Shown: positions 55,863 through 64,000, counted from the first letter of the stretch. The stretch is 64,000 bases of DNA from Rhodovulum sulfidophilum (GCA_003241785.1 QFPW01000001.1:550339-614338), one strand, 5' to 3'. Notes: generated by a model from the letters alone, not told the origin. A program made the numbers and translations.

Positions 55863-56888
55863 ATGCGTAAACTGCTTCTCGCGGCCCTTTTGGGCAGCGC
55901 GTTCGCCGGCTCGGCGATGGCGCAGGATCTGACCGTCGGCGTCAGCTGGTCGAATTTCCAGGAAGAGCGCTGGAAGACCGACGAGGCCGCGATCAAGGCC
56001 GAGCTCGACAAGCTCGGCGCCAAATACATCTCCGCCGACGCGCAGAGCTCGCCCTCCAAGCAGCTCGCCGACATCGAGAGCCTGATCTCGCAGGGCGCCA
56101 ACGCGCTGATCATCCTCGCCCAGGACAGCGCGGCCGTCGGGCCGGCGCTTGACGCGGCCGAGGCCGAGGGCATCCCGGTCGTCGGCTATGACCGGCTGAT
56201 CGAGGATCCGCGCGCCTTCTACCTGACCTTCGACAACGTCGAGGTCGGCCGGATGGAAGCCGCGGCGGTGCTCGCGGCCGCGCCCAAGGGCAACTACGTG
56301 ATGATCAAGGGCTCGCCGACTGACCCGAACGCCGATTTCCTGCGCGCGGGCCAGCAGGAGGTGCTGCAGAAGGCGATCGACGCGGGCGACGTGAAGATCG
56401 TCGGCGAGGCCTATACCGACGGCTGGCTGCCGGCGAACGCGCAGCGCAACATGGAGCAGATCCTGACCGCGACCGACAACAAGGTCGACGCGGTCGTGGC
56501 CTCGAACGACGGCACCGCCGGCGGCGCGGTCGCGGCGCTGACCGCGCAGGGGATGGAGGGCATCCCGGTCTCCGGCCAGGACGCCGACGCCGCCGCGCTC
56601 AACCGCGTGGCGCTCGGCACCCAGACCGTGACGATCTGGAAGGACTCGCGCGAGCTCGGCAAGACGGCGGCCGACGTCGCCGTGGCGCTCGCGGGCGGCA
56701 AGACGCTCGACCAGGTCGACGGCTCCAAGAAATGGACCTCGGCCGGCGGCGTCGAGCTCGACTCGATCTTCCTCGTGCCGGTCCCGGTCACCAAGGAGAA
56801 CCTCGACGTGGTGGTCGACGCGGGCTGGATCCAGAAGGACGCGCTCTGCGCCGGCGTCGCCGCCGGCACCGTCGCGGCCTGCGACTGA
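55863..56888 (+). CDS. xylF: Xylose ABC transporter substrate-binding protein
   Basis: 341 residues. A type I periplasmic sugar-binding protein with signal peptide MRKLLLAALLGSAFAGSAMAQ, starting the mature chain DLTVGVSWSNFQEERWKTDEAAIK as in XylF. Further family blocks are ISQGANALIILAQDS, GIPVVGYDRLIEDPRAFYLTFDNVEVGRM and VDAVVASNDGTAGGAVAAL. It binds xylose in the periplasm and delivers it to XylH. The ATG at 55863 follows GGGGAGG; upstream in-frame sequence is not signal-like. It is the first gene of the xyl operon. Confidence 0.95.
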   Translation: MRKLLLAALLGSAFAGSAMAQDLTVGVSWSNFQEERWKTDEAAIKAELDKLGAKYISADAQSSPSKQLADIESLISQGANALIILAQDSAAVGPALDAAEAEGIPVVGYDRLIEDPRAFYLTFDNVEVGRMEAAAVLAAAPKGNYVMIKGSPTDPNADFLRAGQQEVLQKAIDAGDVKIVGEAYTDGWLPANAQRNMEQILTATDNKVDAVVASNDGTAGGAVAALTAQGMEGIPVSGQDADAAALNRVALGTQTVTIWKDSRELGKTAADVAVALAGGKTLDQVDGSKKWTSAGGVELDSIFLVPVPVTKENLDVVVDAGWIQKDALCAGVAAGTVAACD

Positions 56889-56929
56889 GCGAGACGGAGG
56901 GCGCGTCACGCGGCGCGCCCTTGTCCCCC

Positions 56930-58261
56930 ATGGCCAATGATCCACGCACGCCCCCGCCCGGGGCCGTCGCGCTCGAGACGCGACCGGAGACCCGCGACAT
57001 GAGCCTCGGCAAGGCCTTCAAGCATCTTGGGATCGACCTGCGCCTCGTCGGCATGATCGGCGCGCTCGCGCTGATCTGGATCGTCTTCGACATCTTCACC
57101 GGCGGCCGCTTCCTGACCCCGCGCAACCTTTTCAACCTGTCGGTCCAGACCTCCTCGGTGGCGGTGATGGCGACCGGAATGGTCTTCGTGATCGTGACCC
57201 GGCACATCGACCTCAGCGTCGGCTCGCTGCTCGGCTTCCTCGGCATGATCATGGGCACGCTGCAGCTCCATTACCTTCCCGGCCTCCTCGGCCAGGGCTC
57301 GGGGGCGATCTGGATCGTGGCGATCCTCGCCGGGGTGATCTGCGGCGTGGCGATCGGCGCCTTCCAGGGCTGGATCGTCGGCTACATGGGCGTGCCGGCC
57401 TTCATCGTCACGCTCGGCGGCCTGCTGGTCTGGCGCGGCGCGGCCTGGTGGGTGACGAGCGGCCAGACCGTGGCCCCGCTCGACCCGACCTTCGCGCGGC
57501 TCGGCGGCGGCACCGGCGGCACGCTCGGGGCGACCTGGAGCTGGATCCTCGGCGGGATCGCGACGCTGGCGGCGATCGGGCTGACCTGGGCCGCGCGCCG
57601 GCGCAAGCTGACCCACGGCTTCCCGGTGAAGCCCTTCGCCGCCGAGGTCGTCGTCTCCGGCATCGTCGCCGCGGTGATCCTCGGTTTCGTCGCGCTGATG
57701 AACGCCTATCCCGTGCCCGAGACCGCCGCGAAGCGCATCCTCGCCGCCCGGGGTGAGGCGATCCCGGACGGGCCGGTCAACATGGCCCAGGGGATCGCGA
57801 TCCCGGTGGTGATCCTGCTCGCGGTCGCCGTCGTGATGACCATCGTCGCGCGCCGCACCCGCTTCGGGCGCTACGTCTTCGCGACCGGCGGCAACCCGGA
57901 CGCGGCCGAGCTCTCGGGCATCAACACCCGGCTCCTCACCGTGAAGATCTTCGCGCTGATGGGCGCCCTGACCGCCATCGCCTCGGTCATCGCCTCGGCC
58001 CGGCTCGGCTCGGTCGGCAACGACCTCGGCACGCTGGACGAATTGCGCGTCATCGCCGCGGCGGTAATCGGCGGCACCGCGCTCTCGGGCGGGATCGGCA
58101 CGATCTACGGCGCGGTGATCGGCGCCCTCATCATGCAGAGCCTGCAGTCGGGCATGGCGATGGTCGGCGTCGACGCGCCGCTGCAGTCGATCGTCGTCGG
58201 CGTCGTCCTCGTGGTCGCGGTGCTGATCGACATCATCTACCGCCGGAGGTTCGGCCTATGA
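56930..58261 (+). CDS. xylH: Xylose ABC transporter permease
   Basis: 443 residues. A branched-sugar permease with about ten to twelve membrane segments. Motifs are IVTRHIDLSVGSLLGFLGM, the GYMGVPAFIVTLGGLLVWRGAAWWVTSG block, the cytoplasmic FGRYVFATGGNPDAAELSGINTRLL loop for coupling to the ATPase, and AAAVIGGTALSGGIGTIYGAVIGALI. The length is that of XylH and larger than RbsC. The ATG at 56930 is used; a second in-frame ATG 70 bases later is possible. The stop overlaps the xylG ATG by four bases. Confidence 0.94.
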   Translation: MANDPRTPPPGAVALETRPETRDMSLGKAFKHLGIDLRLVGMIGALALIWIVFDIFTGGRFLTPRNLFNLSVQTSSVAVMATGMVFVIVTRHIDLSVGSLLGFLGMIMGTLQLHYLPGLLGQGSGAIWIVAILAGVICGVAIGAFQGWIVGYMGVPAFIVTLGGLLVWRGAAWWVTSGQTVAPLDPTFARLGGGTGGTLGATWSWILGGIATLAAIGLTWAARRRKLTHGFPVKPFAAEVVVSGIVAAVILGFVALMNAYPVPETAAKRILAARGEAIPDGPVNMAQGIAIPVVILLAVAVVMTIVARRTRFGRYVFATGGNPDAAELSGINTRLLTVKIFALMGALTAIASVIASARLGSVGNDLGTLDELRVIAAAVIGGTALSGGIGTIYGAVIGALIMQSLQSGMAMVGVDAPLQSIVVGVVLVVAVLIDIIYRRRFGL

Positions 58262-59031
58262 GCTATGTCCGTCCCGAAGGCACGCCACTCGTCGAGATGC
58301 GCGACATCCGCATCAGCTTCGGCGGCATCCACGCCGTGGACGGGGTCAGCATCGACCTCTTCCCCGGCGAGGTGGTCGGCCTGCTCGGCCACAACGGCGC
58401 GGGCAAGTCGACGCTGATCAAGATCCTCTCCGGCGCCTACCAGGCCGATTCGGGCGAGATCCTGATCAACGGCGAGAAGGCCGAGATCCGCTCGCCCCGC
58501 GACGCGCGGCGCTACAACATCGAGACGATCTACCAGACGCTCGCGCTCGCCGACAATCTCGACGCGGCCTCGAACCTCTTCCTCGGGCGCGAGATCGTGA
58601 CGCCGATGGGCTTCGTCGACGACGACGCGATGGAGGCGGAGACCCGCAAGATCCTGAAGCGGCTCAATCCGAACTTCCAGAAGTTCCACGCGCCGGTGAA
58701 GGCGCTCTCGGGCGGGCAGCGCCAGTCGGTGGCGATCGCGCGCGCCGTCTACTTCAACGCGAAGATCCTGATCATGGACGAGCCGACCGCGGCGCTCGGC
58801 GTGCGCGAGACGCAGATGGTGGGCGAGCTCATCGAGCAGCTGAAATCCGAGGGGATCGGCATCTTCCTGATCTCCCACGACATCCACGACGTGATGGACC
58901 TCTGCGACCGGATCACCGTCATGAAGAACGGCCAGCTCGTCGGCACCGAGCGGGTCGAGGACGTGACGGAGGACGACATCCTCGGCATGATCATCCTCGG
59001 CAAAAAGCCAACGCCCGCGGCCACGGCCTGA
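58258..59031 (+). CDS. xylG: Xylose ABC transporter ATP-binding protein, single ABC domain
   Basis: 257 residues. Walker A (GHNGAGKSTL), the signature LSGGQRQSVAIARA, Walker B (ILIMDEPTAALG) and the switch histidine (LISHDIHD) are all intact. E. coli XylG is about 510 residues with two fused ABC domains; this protein has only one, like the alphaproteobacterial FrcA type, so it presumably forms a homodimer. It energises XylH. Its ATG overlaps the xylH stop, and xylB follows 29 bases later. Confidence 0.92.
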   Translation: MSYVRPEGTPLVEMRDIRISFGGIHAVDGVSIDLFPGEVVGLLGHNGAGKSTLIKILSGAYQADSGEILINGEKAEIRSPRDARRYNIETIYQTLALADNLDAASNLFLGREIVTPMGFVDDDAMEAETRKILKRLNPNFQKFHAPVKALSGGQRQSVAIARAVYFNAKILIMDEPTAALGVRETQMVGELIEQLKSEGIGIFLISHDIHDVMDLCDRITVMKNGQLVGTERVEDVTEDDILGMIILGKKPTPAATA

Positions 59032-59060
59032 CGGGCGGAGAATCCCGGGGGAATACGCAT

Positions 59061-60512
59061 ATGTACATCGGCATCGACATCGGCACCTCTTCGGTGAAGG
59101 CCGTGCTGTTCGACGAGGGGCAGAAGCTGCTCGCGAGCGCGAACGTGGCCCTCTCCGTGCAGCGGCCCCATCCCGGCTGGTCGGAGCAGGATCCGGAAGC
59201 CTGGTGGGCGGCCGTCGAGACCACGCTCGACGCGCTCGCCGCCGAGCGCCCGCTCGACGGGCTGCGCGGCATCGGGCTTTCGGGCCAGATGCACGGCGCG
59301 GTCTGCCTCGACCACGACGACCACGTGCTGCGTCCGGCGATCCTGTGGAACGACGGGCGCGCGGCGGCGGAATGCGTCGCGATCGAGGCGGCAGAGCCCC
59401 GCGCGCGGGAGATTTCCGGCAACATCGCCGCCCCGGGCTTCACCGCGCCGAAGATCCTCTGGCTCAAGCACCACGAGCCCGAGATCTACGCGAAGATCGA
59501 CACGGTGCTGCTGCCCAAGGACTACGTGCGCTTCCGGCTGACCGGGCACCATGTCTCGGACATGTCGGACGCCGCCGGGACGCTCTGGCTCGACGTCGCG
59601 GCGCGCGACTGGTCCGACGACCTGCTCGAGGCGACCGGCCTCACCCGCGCGCATATGCCGAGGCTGGTCGAGGGCTCCGAGCCCTCGGGCGAGCTGCGGC
59701 CCGAGCTCGCGGCGCGCTGGGGGATCAGGGGCACGGTCGTCGTCGCGGGCGGCGCGGGAGACAACGCGGCGGCGGCTTGCGGCGTCGGCGTGGTCACCCC
59801 GGGCTCGGCCTTCGTCTCGCTCGGCACCTCGGGCGTGCTCTTCGTCTCGAACGACCGGTTTTCGCCGAACACCCGCGGCGCGGTCCATGCGTTCTGCCAC
59901 GCGCTGCCCGAGACCTGGCACCAGATGGGGGTGATCCTCTCGGCCTCCGACAGCCTCGAATGGCTGGCGCGGATCACCGGCAGGAAGCCCGCCGAGCTCG
60001 CCGGCGCGCTCGGCCCGATCGACCGTCCCTCGGAGGTCACCTTCCTGCCCTATCTCTCGGGCGAGCGGACGCCGCACAACGACGCGGGCGCGCGCGGCGC
60101 CTTCGTCGGCCTCGCCCAGAGCGCGGGTCCGGCCGATCTGACCCAGGCGGTGATGGAGGGCGTGGCCTTCGCCTTCGCCGACTGCCAGGCCGCGCTCGGC
60201 GCCGCCGGCACCGATTTCGACTCGGTGCTCGCGGTCGGGGGCGGGGCGCGCTCCGAGACTTGGCTCCGGATCATCGCCAACGTGCTGAACCGCCCGCTCG
60301 AGATCCCGGCCGACGCCGAGGTCGGCGGCGCGCTCGGCGCCGCGCGGCTCGCGATCTGCGCGGCCGAGGGCGCGGATCCGCATTGCGTCTGCGCCGCGCC
60401 GGCGATCGCGAAGACGATCGCGCCCGATCCGGCGGCGGTCTCCCGCTACGCCGACGCCTACGCGCGCTACCGCGCGCTTTATCCCGCCATCAAGGAGGCC
60501 AGAGGCCGATGA
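59061..60512 (+). CDS. xylB: Xylulokinase
   Basis: 483 residues. An FGGY kinase: N-terminal MYIGIDIGTSSVKAVLFDE, GLSGQMHGAVCLD, ILWNDGRAAAE, LPKDYVRFRLTGHHVSDMSDAAGTL and the C-terminal ATP-binding VGGGARSETWLRIIANVLNRPLEIP. It phosphorylates D-xylulose to xylulose 5-phosphate, feeding the pentose phosphate pathway. The stop overlaps the xylA ATG by four bases (ATGA). Confidence 0.95.
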   Translation: MYIGIDIGTSSVKAVLFDEGQKLLASANVALSVQRPHPGWSEQDPEAWWAAVETTLDALAAERPLDGLRGIGLSGQMHGAVCLDHDDHVLRPAILWNDGRAAAECVAIEAAEPRAREISGNIAAPGFTAPKILWLKHHEPEIYAKIDTVLLPKDYVRFRLTGHHVSDMSDAAGTLWLDVAARDWSDDLLEATGLTRAHMPRLVEGSEPSGELRPELAARWGIRGTVVVAGGAGDNAAAACGVGVVTPGSAFVSLGTSGVLFVSNDRFSPNTRGAVHAFCHALPETWHQMGVILSASDSLEWLARITGRKPAELAGALGPIDRPSEVTFLPYLSGERTPHNDAGARGAFVGLAQSAGPADLTQAVMEGVAFAFADCQAALGAAGTDFDSVLAVGGGARSETWLRIIANVLNRPLEIPADAEVGGALGAARLAICAAEGADPHCVCAAPAIAKTIAPDPAAVSRYADAYARYRALYPAIKEARGR

Positions 60513-61816
60513 GCGACTTCTTCCAGGGCCTCGCCCCGGTCCGCTACGAAGGGCCCGACAGCGCGAACCCGCTGGCGTTCCGCTACTACGACAAGGACCG
60601 GCTCGTGCTCGGCAAGCGGATGGAGGACCATCTGCGCTTCGCCGTCGCCTACTGGCACAGCTTCGCCTACGAGGGCGGCGACCCGTTCGGCGGGCGCACC
60701 TTCGAGCGGCCGTGGTTCGGCGGCGGCATGGAGGCGGCGCGGCTGAAGGCCGAGGTCTGTTTCGAGATGCTCGACGTGCTCGACGCGCCCTTCTTCACCT
60801 TCCACGACCGCGACGCGGTCCCCGAGGGCCACAGCCTCGCCGAATCGAACCGCAACCTGCGCGAGATCACCGACGTCTTCGCCGGGCTGATGGAATCGAG
60901 CGGCAAGAAGCTGCTCTGGGGCACGGCGAACCTGTTCTCGCACCGCCGCTACATGGCGGGCGCCGCGACCAATCCCGATCCGGAGGTCTTCGCCTACGCC
61001 GCCGGCCAGGTCCGCGCCGCGCTCGACGCGACGCACCGGCTCGGCGGCGCGAACTACGTGCTCTGGGGCGGCCGCGAGGGCTACGAGACGCTGCTCAACA
61101 CCGATATCGGGCGCGAGCTCGACCAACTCGGCCGGTTCCTCGCGATGGTGGTCGACTACAAGCACCGGATCGGCTTCCAGGGCACGATCCTGATCGAGCC
61201 GAAACCGCAGGAGCCGACCAAGCACCAGTACGACTACGACGTCGCGACGGTCTACGGCTTCCTGCGCCGCTACGGGCTCGAGAAGGAGGTGAAGGTCAAT
61301 ATCGAGGTCGGCCACGCCGTCCTCGCCGGCCATTCCTTCGAGCACGAGATCGCCCTCGCGGCGGCGCTCGGGATCTTCGGCAGCGTCGATGCGAATCGCA
61401 ACGACTACCAGTCGGGCTGGGACACCGACCAGTTCCCGAACAACCATCCGGAGATGACGCTGGCGCTCTACCAGATCCTGAAGGCGGGCGGCTTCACGAC
61501 CGGGGGCTTCAACTTCGATTCGAAGCTGCGCCGGCAGTCGCTCGACCCGGAGGATTTGATCGCCGCGCATGTCGGCGGCATGGACATCTGCGCCCGCGCG
61601 CTCCTCTCGGCGGCGGCGCTGATCGAGGACGGCGCCTTCGACCGGGCGCGGTCGGACCGCTACGCCGGCTGGGAGACGCCGGAGGCGGCGGAGATGGTGA
61701 GCGGCTCGGCCGATCTCGGCGCGATCGCCGACTGGGTGGAGCGCGAGGGAATCGAGCCCGCGCCGCGGTCGGGCAAGCAGGAGATGCTCGAGAATCTGGT
61801 CAACCGCTTCGTCTGA
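60509..61816 (+). CDS. xylA: Xylose isomerase
   Basis: 435 residues. It converts D-xylose to D-xylulose with two divalent metals. The catalytic His/Asp pair is in FFTFHDRDAVPEG, the second signature in ILIEPKPQEPTKHQYDYD, and metal ligands appear in VEVGHAVLAGHSFEHE (as IEVGHAV...) and SVDANRNDYQSGWDTDQFP. The tail contains GGMDICARALLSAA, matching the long (class II) isomerases. It is the last gene of xylFHGBA, and a GC-rich imperfect hairpin after the stop may end the operon. Confidence 0.97.
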   Translation: MSDFFQGLAPVRYEGPDSANPLAFRYYDKDRLVLGKRMEDHLRFAVAYWHSFAYEGGDPFGGRTFERPWFGGGMEAARLKAEVCFEMLDVLDAPFFTFHDRDAVPEGHSLAESNRNLREITDVFAGLMESSGKKLLWGTANLFSHRRYMAGAATNPDPEVFAYAAGQVRAALDATHRLGGANYVLWGGREGYETLLNTDIGRELDQLGRFLAMVVDYKHRIGFQGTILIEPKPQEPTKHQYDYDVATVYGFLRRYGLEKEVKVNIEVGHAVLAGHSFEHEIALAAALGIFGSVDANRNDYQSGWDTDQFPNNHPEMTLALYQILKAGGFTTGGFNFDSKLRRQSLDPEDLIAAHVGGMDICARALLSAAALIEDGAFDRARSDRYAGWETPEAAEMVSGSADLGAIADWVEREGIEPAPRSGKQEMLENLVNRFV

Positions 61817-61945
61817 GGCCGCCGCCGCCGGGAACCGGGTCCCGCGTGGAACCGGCCCCGGCGGGTGGCGTTTCCTCCCGAAGGTTGACCGCGTCCGCGC
61901 GTGGCCGCAGTTTGGGCGCGCGGAGCTGGAGGAGGGACGGCGATT

Positions 61946-62278
61946 ATGGCTACCGAGACGAAGACCAACACCGAGGCCGCGAACGAGGCCGATCTGGCCG
62001 TGACCGAGATGGCGGCGGAGGTCAGCAAGCTTCGCTCCGAACTCGCCGGCGCGATCGAGAATATCGCCCGCCTCGGCCGCGAGAAGGTCGAGGCCATCAC
62101 CGGCAGCGACCCCGTCACCCATGGCATCGCCGCCGGCGAAGCCGCGATCGACGGCGCGACCAGGGAGCTGCGCGCGCTCGAGCACGACATCGCCGAGGCG
62201 ACCCGGGCCAACCCCTGGCGCGCGCTGGGCGTCGCGGCGCTCCTCGGCTTCGTGGTCGGTCTGCTGGTCCGCAGGTGA
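61946..62278 (+). CDS. DUF883/ElaB-YqjD-like membrane-anchored protein
   Basis: 110 residues. A long amphipathic helix (about residues 12-90, rich in Ala/Glu/Lys) ends in the family's characteristic WRALGVAALLGFVVGLLVRR, a single C-terminal membrane anchor with a basic cap. ElaB/YqjD proteins of E. coli bind ribosomes in stationary phase; that function is not shown here. The stop codon overlaps the ATG of the next gene (TGATG), and that partner is typical for the family. Confidence 0.85.
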   Translation: MATETKTNTEAANEADLAVTEMAAEVSKLRSELAGAIENIARLGREKVEAITGSDPVTHGIAAGEAAIDGATRELRALEHDIAEATRANPWRALGVAALLGFVVGLLVRR

Positions 62279-62721
62279 TGCTCTTCCGTCTCGCACGCCT
62301 CGCGCTCTCGCTCGGCTCGGCGCGGTTCGGCGAGCTTCGGGCGCATACCGGCCGGCGCGTGGTCTATTCGAGCCTGCTCGGCTTCTTCGGGCTGATCGCG
62401 CTCGTCTTCGGGCTGATCGCCGCGACCGTCGCGCTGACGCAGCAGGTCGGGCTGCTCTACGCGCTGCTGATCATGACGGGGCTCGCCCTGCTTGGCTGCC
62501 TCGTCACGATCATCCTGATGAACCTCGCCGAGCGCAAGCACCGGCAGGTTGCGCTGGAACAGAACGAGATGCAGGCCCGGCTGCAGCAGCTCGCGATGAT
62601 GGGGCTCGCCAGCGGCTTCGGCGGCGGCAGGCCCGGCCTCGGCAAGGCGCTCGGGATCGGCGTGGTCGGCCTCGCGGCGCTGCTGGCGCTCGGCAGCGCC
62701 ACGCGGCGCCGGGGCGACTGA
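62278..62721 (+). CDS. Holin-superfamily III/YqjE-like membrane protein
   Basis: 147 residues. Two central hydrophobic helices (YSSLLGFFGLIALVFGLIAATVAL and LLYALLIMTGLALLGCLVTIILM) are followed by a charged helix and a final hydrophobic stretch (KALGIGVVGLAALLALG). Such genes are commonly called phage holin family proteins, but linkage to a DUF883 gene, as yqjD-yqjE, points to a housekeeping membrane role rather than phage lysis. It is translationally coupled to the preceding gene. Confidence 0.82.
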   Translation: MLFRLARLALSLGSARFGELRAHTGRRVVYSSLLGFFGLIALVFGLIAATVALTQQVGLLYALLIMTGLALLGCLVTIILMNLAERKHRQVALEQNEMQARLQQLAMMGLASGFGGGRPGLGKALGIGVVGLAALLALGSATRRRGD

Positions 62722-62760
62722 GAGGGCTGTCGACCGGGGCGCCTGGCGTTGATACCGCGC

Positions 62761-62843
62761 TGCCCCGGGCTCGACCCGGGGCCTCGACCCCATTTCCGGA
62801 CCGTCGCACATCTGCCTCGAGGCCGCGGATCAAGCCCAGGGCA
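62761..62843. repeat. Intergenic palindromic repeat, copy 5
   Basis: The left half is CCCCGGGCTCGACCCGGGG. The right half is degenerate (CCGCGGATCAAGCCCAGGG). The core contains CGACCCCATTTCCGGACC, matching copy 1 in the same orientation. It lies between the convergent ends of the YqjE-like gene and smpB. Confidence 0.82.
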
Positions 62844-62856
62844 GCTGGGAACCGGC

Positions 62857-63330
62857 TCAGCCGCGCTCGCGCAGCAGGCGGGCCTTCTGCCGGTCCCAGT
62901 CGCGCTTCTTTTCGGTCTCGCGCTTGTCGGCCATCTTCTTGCCCTTGGCGATGCCGAGCTTGAGCTTGGCATAGCCCTTTTCGTTGAAATAGAGCACGAG
63001 CGGGACCAGCGTCATCCCCTCGCGGCCGATCCCCTGCCAGAGCTTCGAAAGCTCGCGCTTGTTCACGAGCAGCTTGCGCCGCCGCCGCTCCTCGTGGCCG
63101 AAGGAGCGGGCGCGGTCATAGGCCGGGATGTAGCCGTTGATGAGCCAGAGCTCTCCGTCCTCGACCGAGGCGTAGCTCTCGGCGATATTGGCCTTGCCGG
63201 TGCGCAGGCTCTTCACCTCGGAGCCTTCGAGCACGATTCCGGTCTCGAGATCGTCCTCGATGAAGTAGTTGTGCCGGGCCTTGCGGTTCTCGGCGACGAT
63301 CTTCTGCTTTTCCGCGCGTTTCTCGGCCAT
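62857..63330 (-). CDS. smpB: SsrA-binding protein SmpB
   Basis: 157 residues. SmpB binds tmRNA and takes it to stalled ribosomes for trans-translation. Recognised by ENRKARHNYFIEDDLETGIVLEGSEVKSLR, the SYASVEDGELWLINGYIPAY block, RRRKLLVNKRELSKL and the basic tail KKRDWDRQKARLLRERG. I use ATG 63330 (MAEKRAEKQKIVAENRKA); a start 45 bases upstream is in frame but adds residues not seen in the family. Confidence 0.96.
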   Translation of the reverse strand: MAEKRAEKQKIVAENRKARHNYFIEDDLETGIVLEGSEVKSLRTGKANIAESYASVEDGELWLINGYIPAYDRARSFGHEERRRRKLLVNKRELSKLWQGIGREGMTLVPLVLYFNEKGYAKLKLGIAKGKKMADKRETEKKRDWDRQKARLLRERG

Positions 63331-63446
63331 GGTGGGCGCGATGTAGGCACTCGGACGCGCGCTGTCCAGCCTCACCCGATTGCGATTTGTGTCGGGCGCG
63401 GGCGACGGGGTTCAATGGCGCGCGGAAACCGACCATCGGTGAGATC

Positions 63447-63860
63447 ATGAGACAATCGCTGGCCCTCGTCGCGCTGCTGGCGTTCGCAGCGCCCGCTTTC
63501 GCGCAGGGGAACAATCCCAACGCCCCCGCGGCGCGGGTGGCGGGCCGTCCACCGGCCGCGGCGCCCGGGGTCGCCGGCGGCCCGAACTGCCGGGCGGATT
63601 CGTTCGGCGCGATGCGCTGCGTCGACGGGACCCCGCTGCCGGGCGGGCAGTTCGGCACCACGCCGAGGGTGGCGCGTCAGGCCGCCCCGGTGGCGCCGAC
63701 GCGGCCGCGCCCGGTGGGTCAGGATCCGGTCGCGGCGATCATCCGGGGCGGGGATCCGGCCGAGGAGGGCAATCTCTACGGCGATCCCGCCGGGCTGCCG
63801 CGCGGCACGGATGGCTACGGCTGCAAGTCCGATGCGAACGGCACGCTGCGCTGTCAGTGA
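63447..63860 (+). CDS. Small secreted protein, Pro/Ala/Gly-rich with paired cysteines
   Basis: 137 residues. A classical signal peptide (MRQSLALVALLAFAAPAFAQ) is followed by a Pro/Ala-rich mature chain. Two similar cysteine-bearing motifs occur: NCRADSFGAMRCVDG near the middle and GCKSDANGTLRCQ at the very end, each with two cysteines ten residues apart, probably local disulfide loops. No enzyme motif. It diverges from smpB. Function unknown. Confidence 0.78.
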   Translation: MRQSLALVALLAFAAPAFAQGNNPNAPAARVAGRPPAAAPGVAGGPNCRADSFGAMRCVDGTPLPGGQFGTTPRVARQAAPVAPTRPRPVGQDPVAAIIRGGDPAEEGNLYGDPAGLPRGTDGYGCKSDANGTLRCQ

Positions 63861-63865
63861 GGGAA

Positions 63866-63895
63866 GCCCGGCCGGCCCCGAAGGGACGGCCGGGC
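63866..63895. terminator. Stable hairpin between convergent genes
   Basis: GCCCGGCCG (63866-63874) pairs with CGGCCGGGC (63887-63895), with an inner CCC/GGG pairing around GAA. It lies between the ends of the small secreted protein gene and etfA. There is no T-tract, so a bidirectional or factor-assisted terminator is possible. Confidence 0.5.
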
Positions 63896-63901
63896 CCGGG
63901 A

Positions 63902-64000
63902 TCAGCCGAGCTTCTTCTCGAGCTCGGGGATGATCTGGAAGAGGTCACCGACGAGGCCGTAGTCGGCGACCTGGAAGATGGGGGCTTCCTCGTCCTTGTT
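63902..64000 (-). CDS. etfA: Electron transfer flavoprotein alpha subunit, C-terminal fragment
   Basis: Only the last 32 residues and stop codon are inside the window. They read, in part, APIFQVADYGLVGDLFQI and end ELEKKLG, the usual C terminus of EtfA (FAD-binding half ending DYGLVGDLF). EtfA with EtfB carries electrons from acyl-CoA and other dehydrogenases to the quinone pool through ETF-QO. The gene continues beyond position 64000. Confidence 0.85.
   Translation of the reverse strand, partial: NKDEEAPIFQVADYGLVGDLFQIIPELEKKLG

Noticed and set aside
62278..62721. Holin-like gene considered as a sign of a prophage or gene-transfer agent
   Set aside because: It is coupled to a DUF883 gene with no endolysin, capsid, terminase or integrase nearby.

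Overview
The window is very GC-rich chromosomal DNA from an alphaproteobacterium, most likely of the order Rhodobacterales. Supporting signs are a C4-type 5-aminolevulinate synthase (hemA), candidate Irr boxes, a cluster of GANTC (CcrM) sites, and gene neighbourhoods familiar from that group: secA / parvulin / argJ / mutT, truB-rbfA divergent from dapB, a methyltransferase divergent from comF-grxC-nitrilase-marR, hemC divergent from hemE, and thioredoxin-Lon-Trm112. Nearly all genes are core housekeeping genes. I see no prophage, insertion sequence, CRISPR array, secretion island or obvious defence island. One VapBC-type toxin-antitoxin pair is the only clear accessory module.

Layout. 1-11 kb: secA (cut by the window edge), a periplasmic parvulin, argJ, mutT, a 65-residue unknown, hemH with a methyltransferase, comF, grxC, a nitrilase-family amidase, a MarR regulator and a lipoprotein. 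11-21 kb: an RND efflux pair, a CsbD protein, a ligase-associated exonuclease plus ATP-dependent DNA ligase, a membrane protein, an MFS transporter and tRNA-Leu(UAA). 21-31 kb: cinA, map, a tiny lipoprotein, a phospholipase-D-like protein, truB, rbfA, dapB, a cold-shock protein, an aminotransferase, a GNAT protein, sseA and vapBC. 31-39 kb: rpoD, dnaG, rluD and rpoH, so both the housekeeping and the heat-shock sigma factors lie here. 39-48 kb: an oxidoreductase, an L,D-transpeptidase, idi, hemC, hemE, a thioredoxin/TPR chaperone cluster, an HD hydrolase, a glycosyltransferase and ahcY. 48-55 kb: two small membrane proteins, hemA, bfd, bfr and an orphan TAXI binding protein. 55-62 kb: a complete xylose uptake and catabolism cluster (ROK regulator divergent from xylFHGBA). 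62-64 kb: a DUF883/holin-like pair, smpB, a small secreted protein and the 3' end of etfA.

How the parts fit. Four heme-pathway genes (hemA, hemC, hemE, hemH) and the iron-storage pair bfd/bfr lie in the window. Sequences upstream of hemA and of bfr both resemble the Irr box, which suggests coordinated control of heme synthesis and iron storage. The xylose cluster supplies uptake, isomerisation and phosphorylation. The thioredoxin/TPR, Lon-domain, RpoH and cold-shock genes are stress and proteostasis functions.

The most notable non-coding structure is a family of five intergenic elements of about 80 bp. Each consists of two CCCCGGG...CCCGGGG hairpins flanking a partly conserved core. Some copies carry compensatory base changes, and four of the five abut the 3' ends of genes. 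No previously undescribed multi-gene system is evident. The strongest leads are this repeat family, the paired Irr-like sites and the phased GANTC cluster in front of rpoD.
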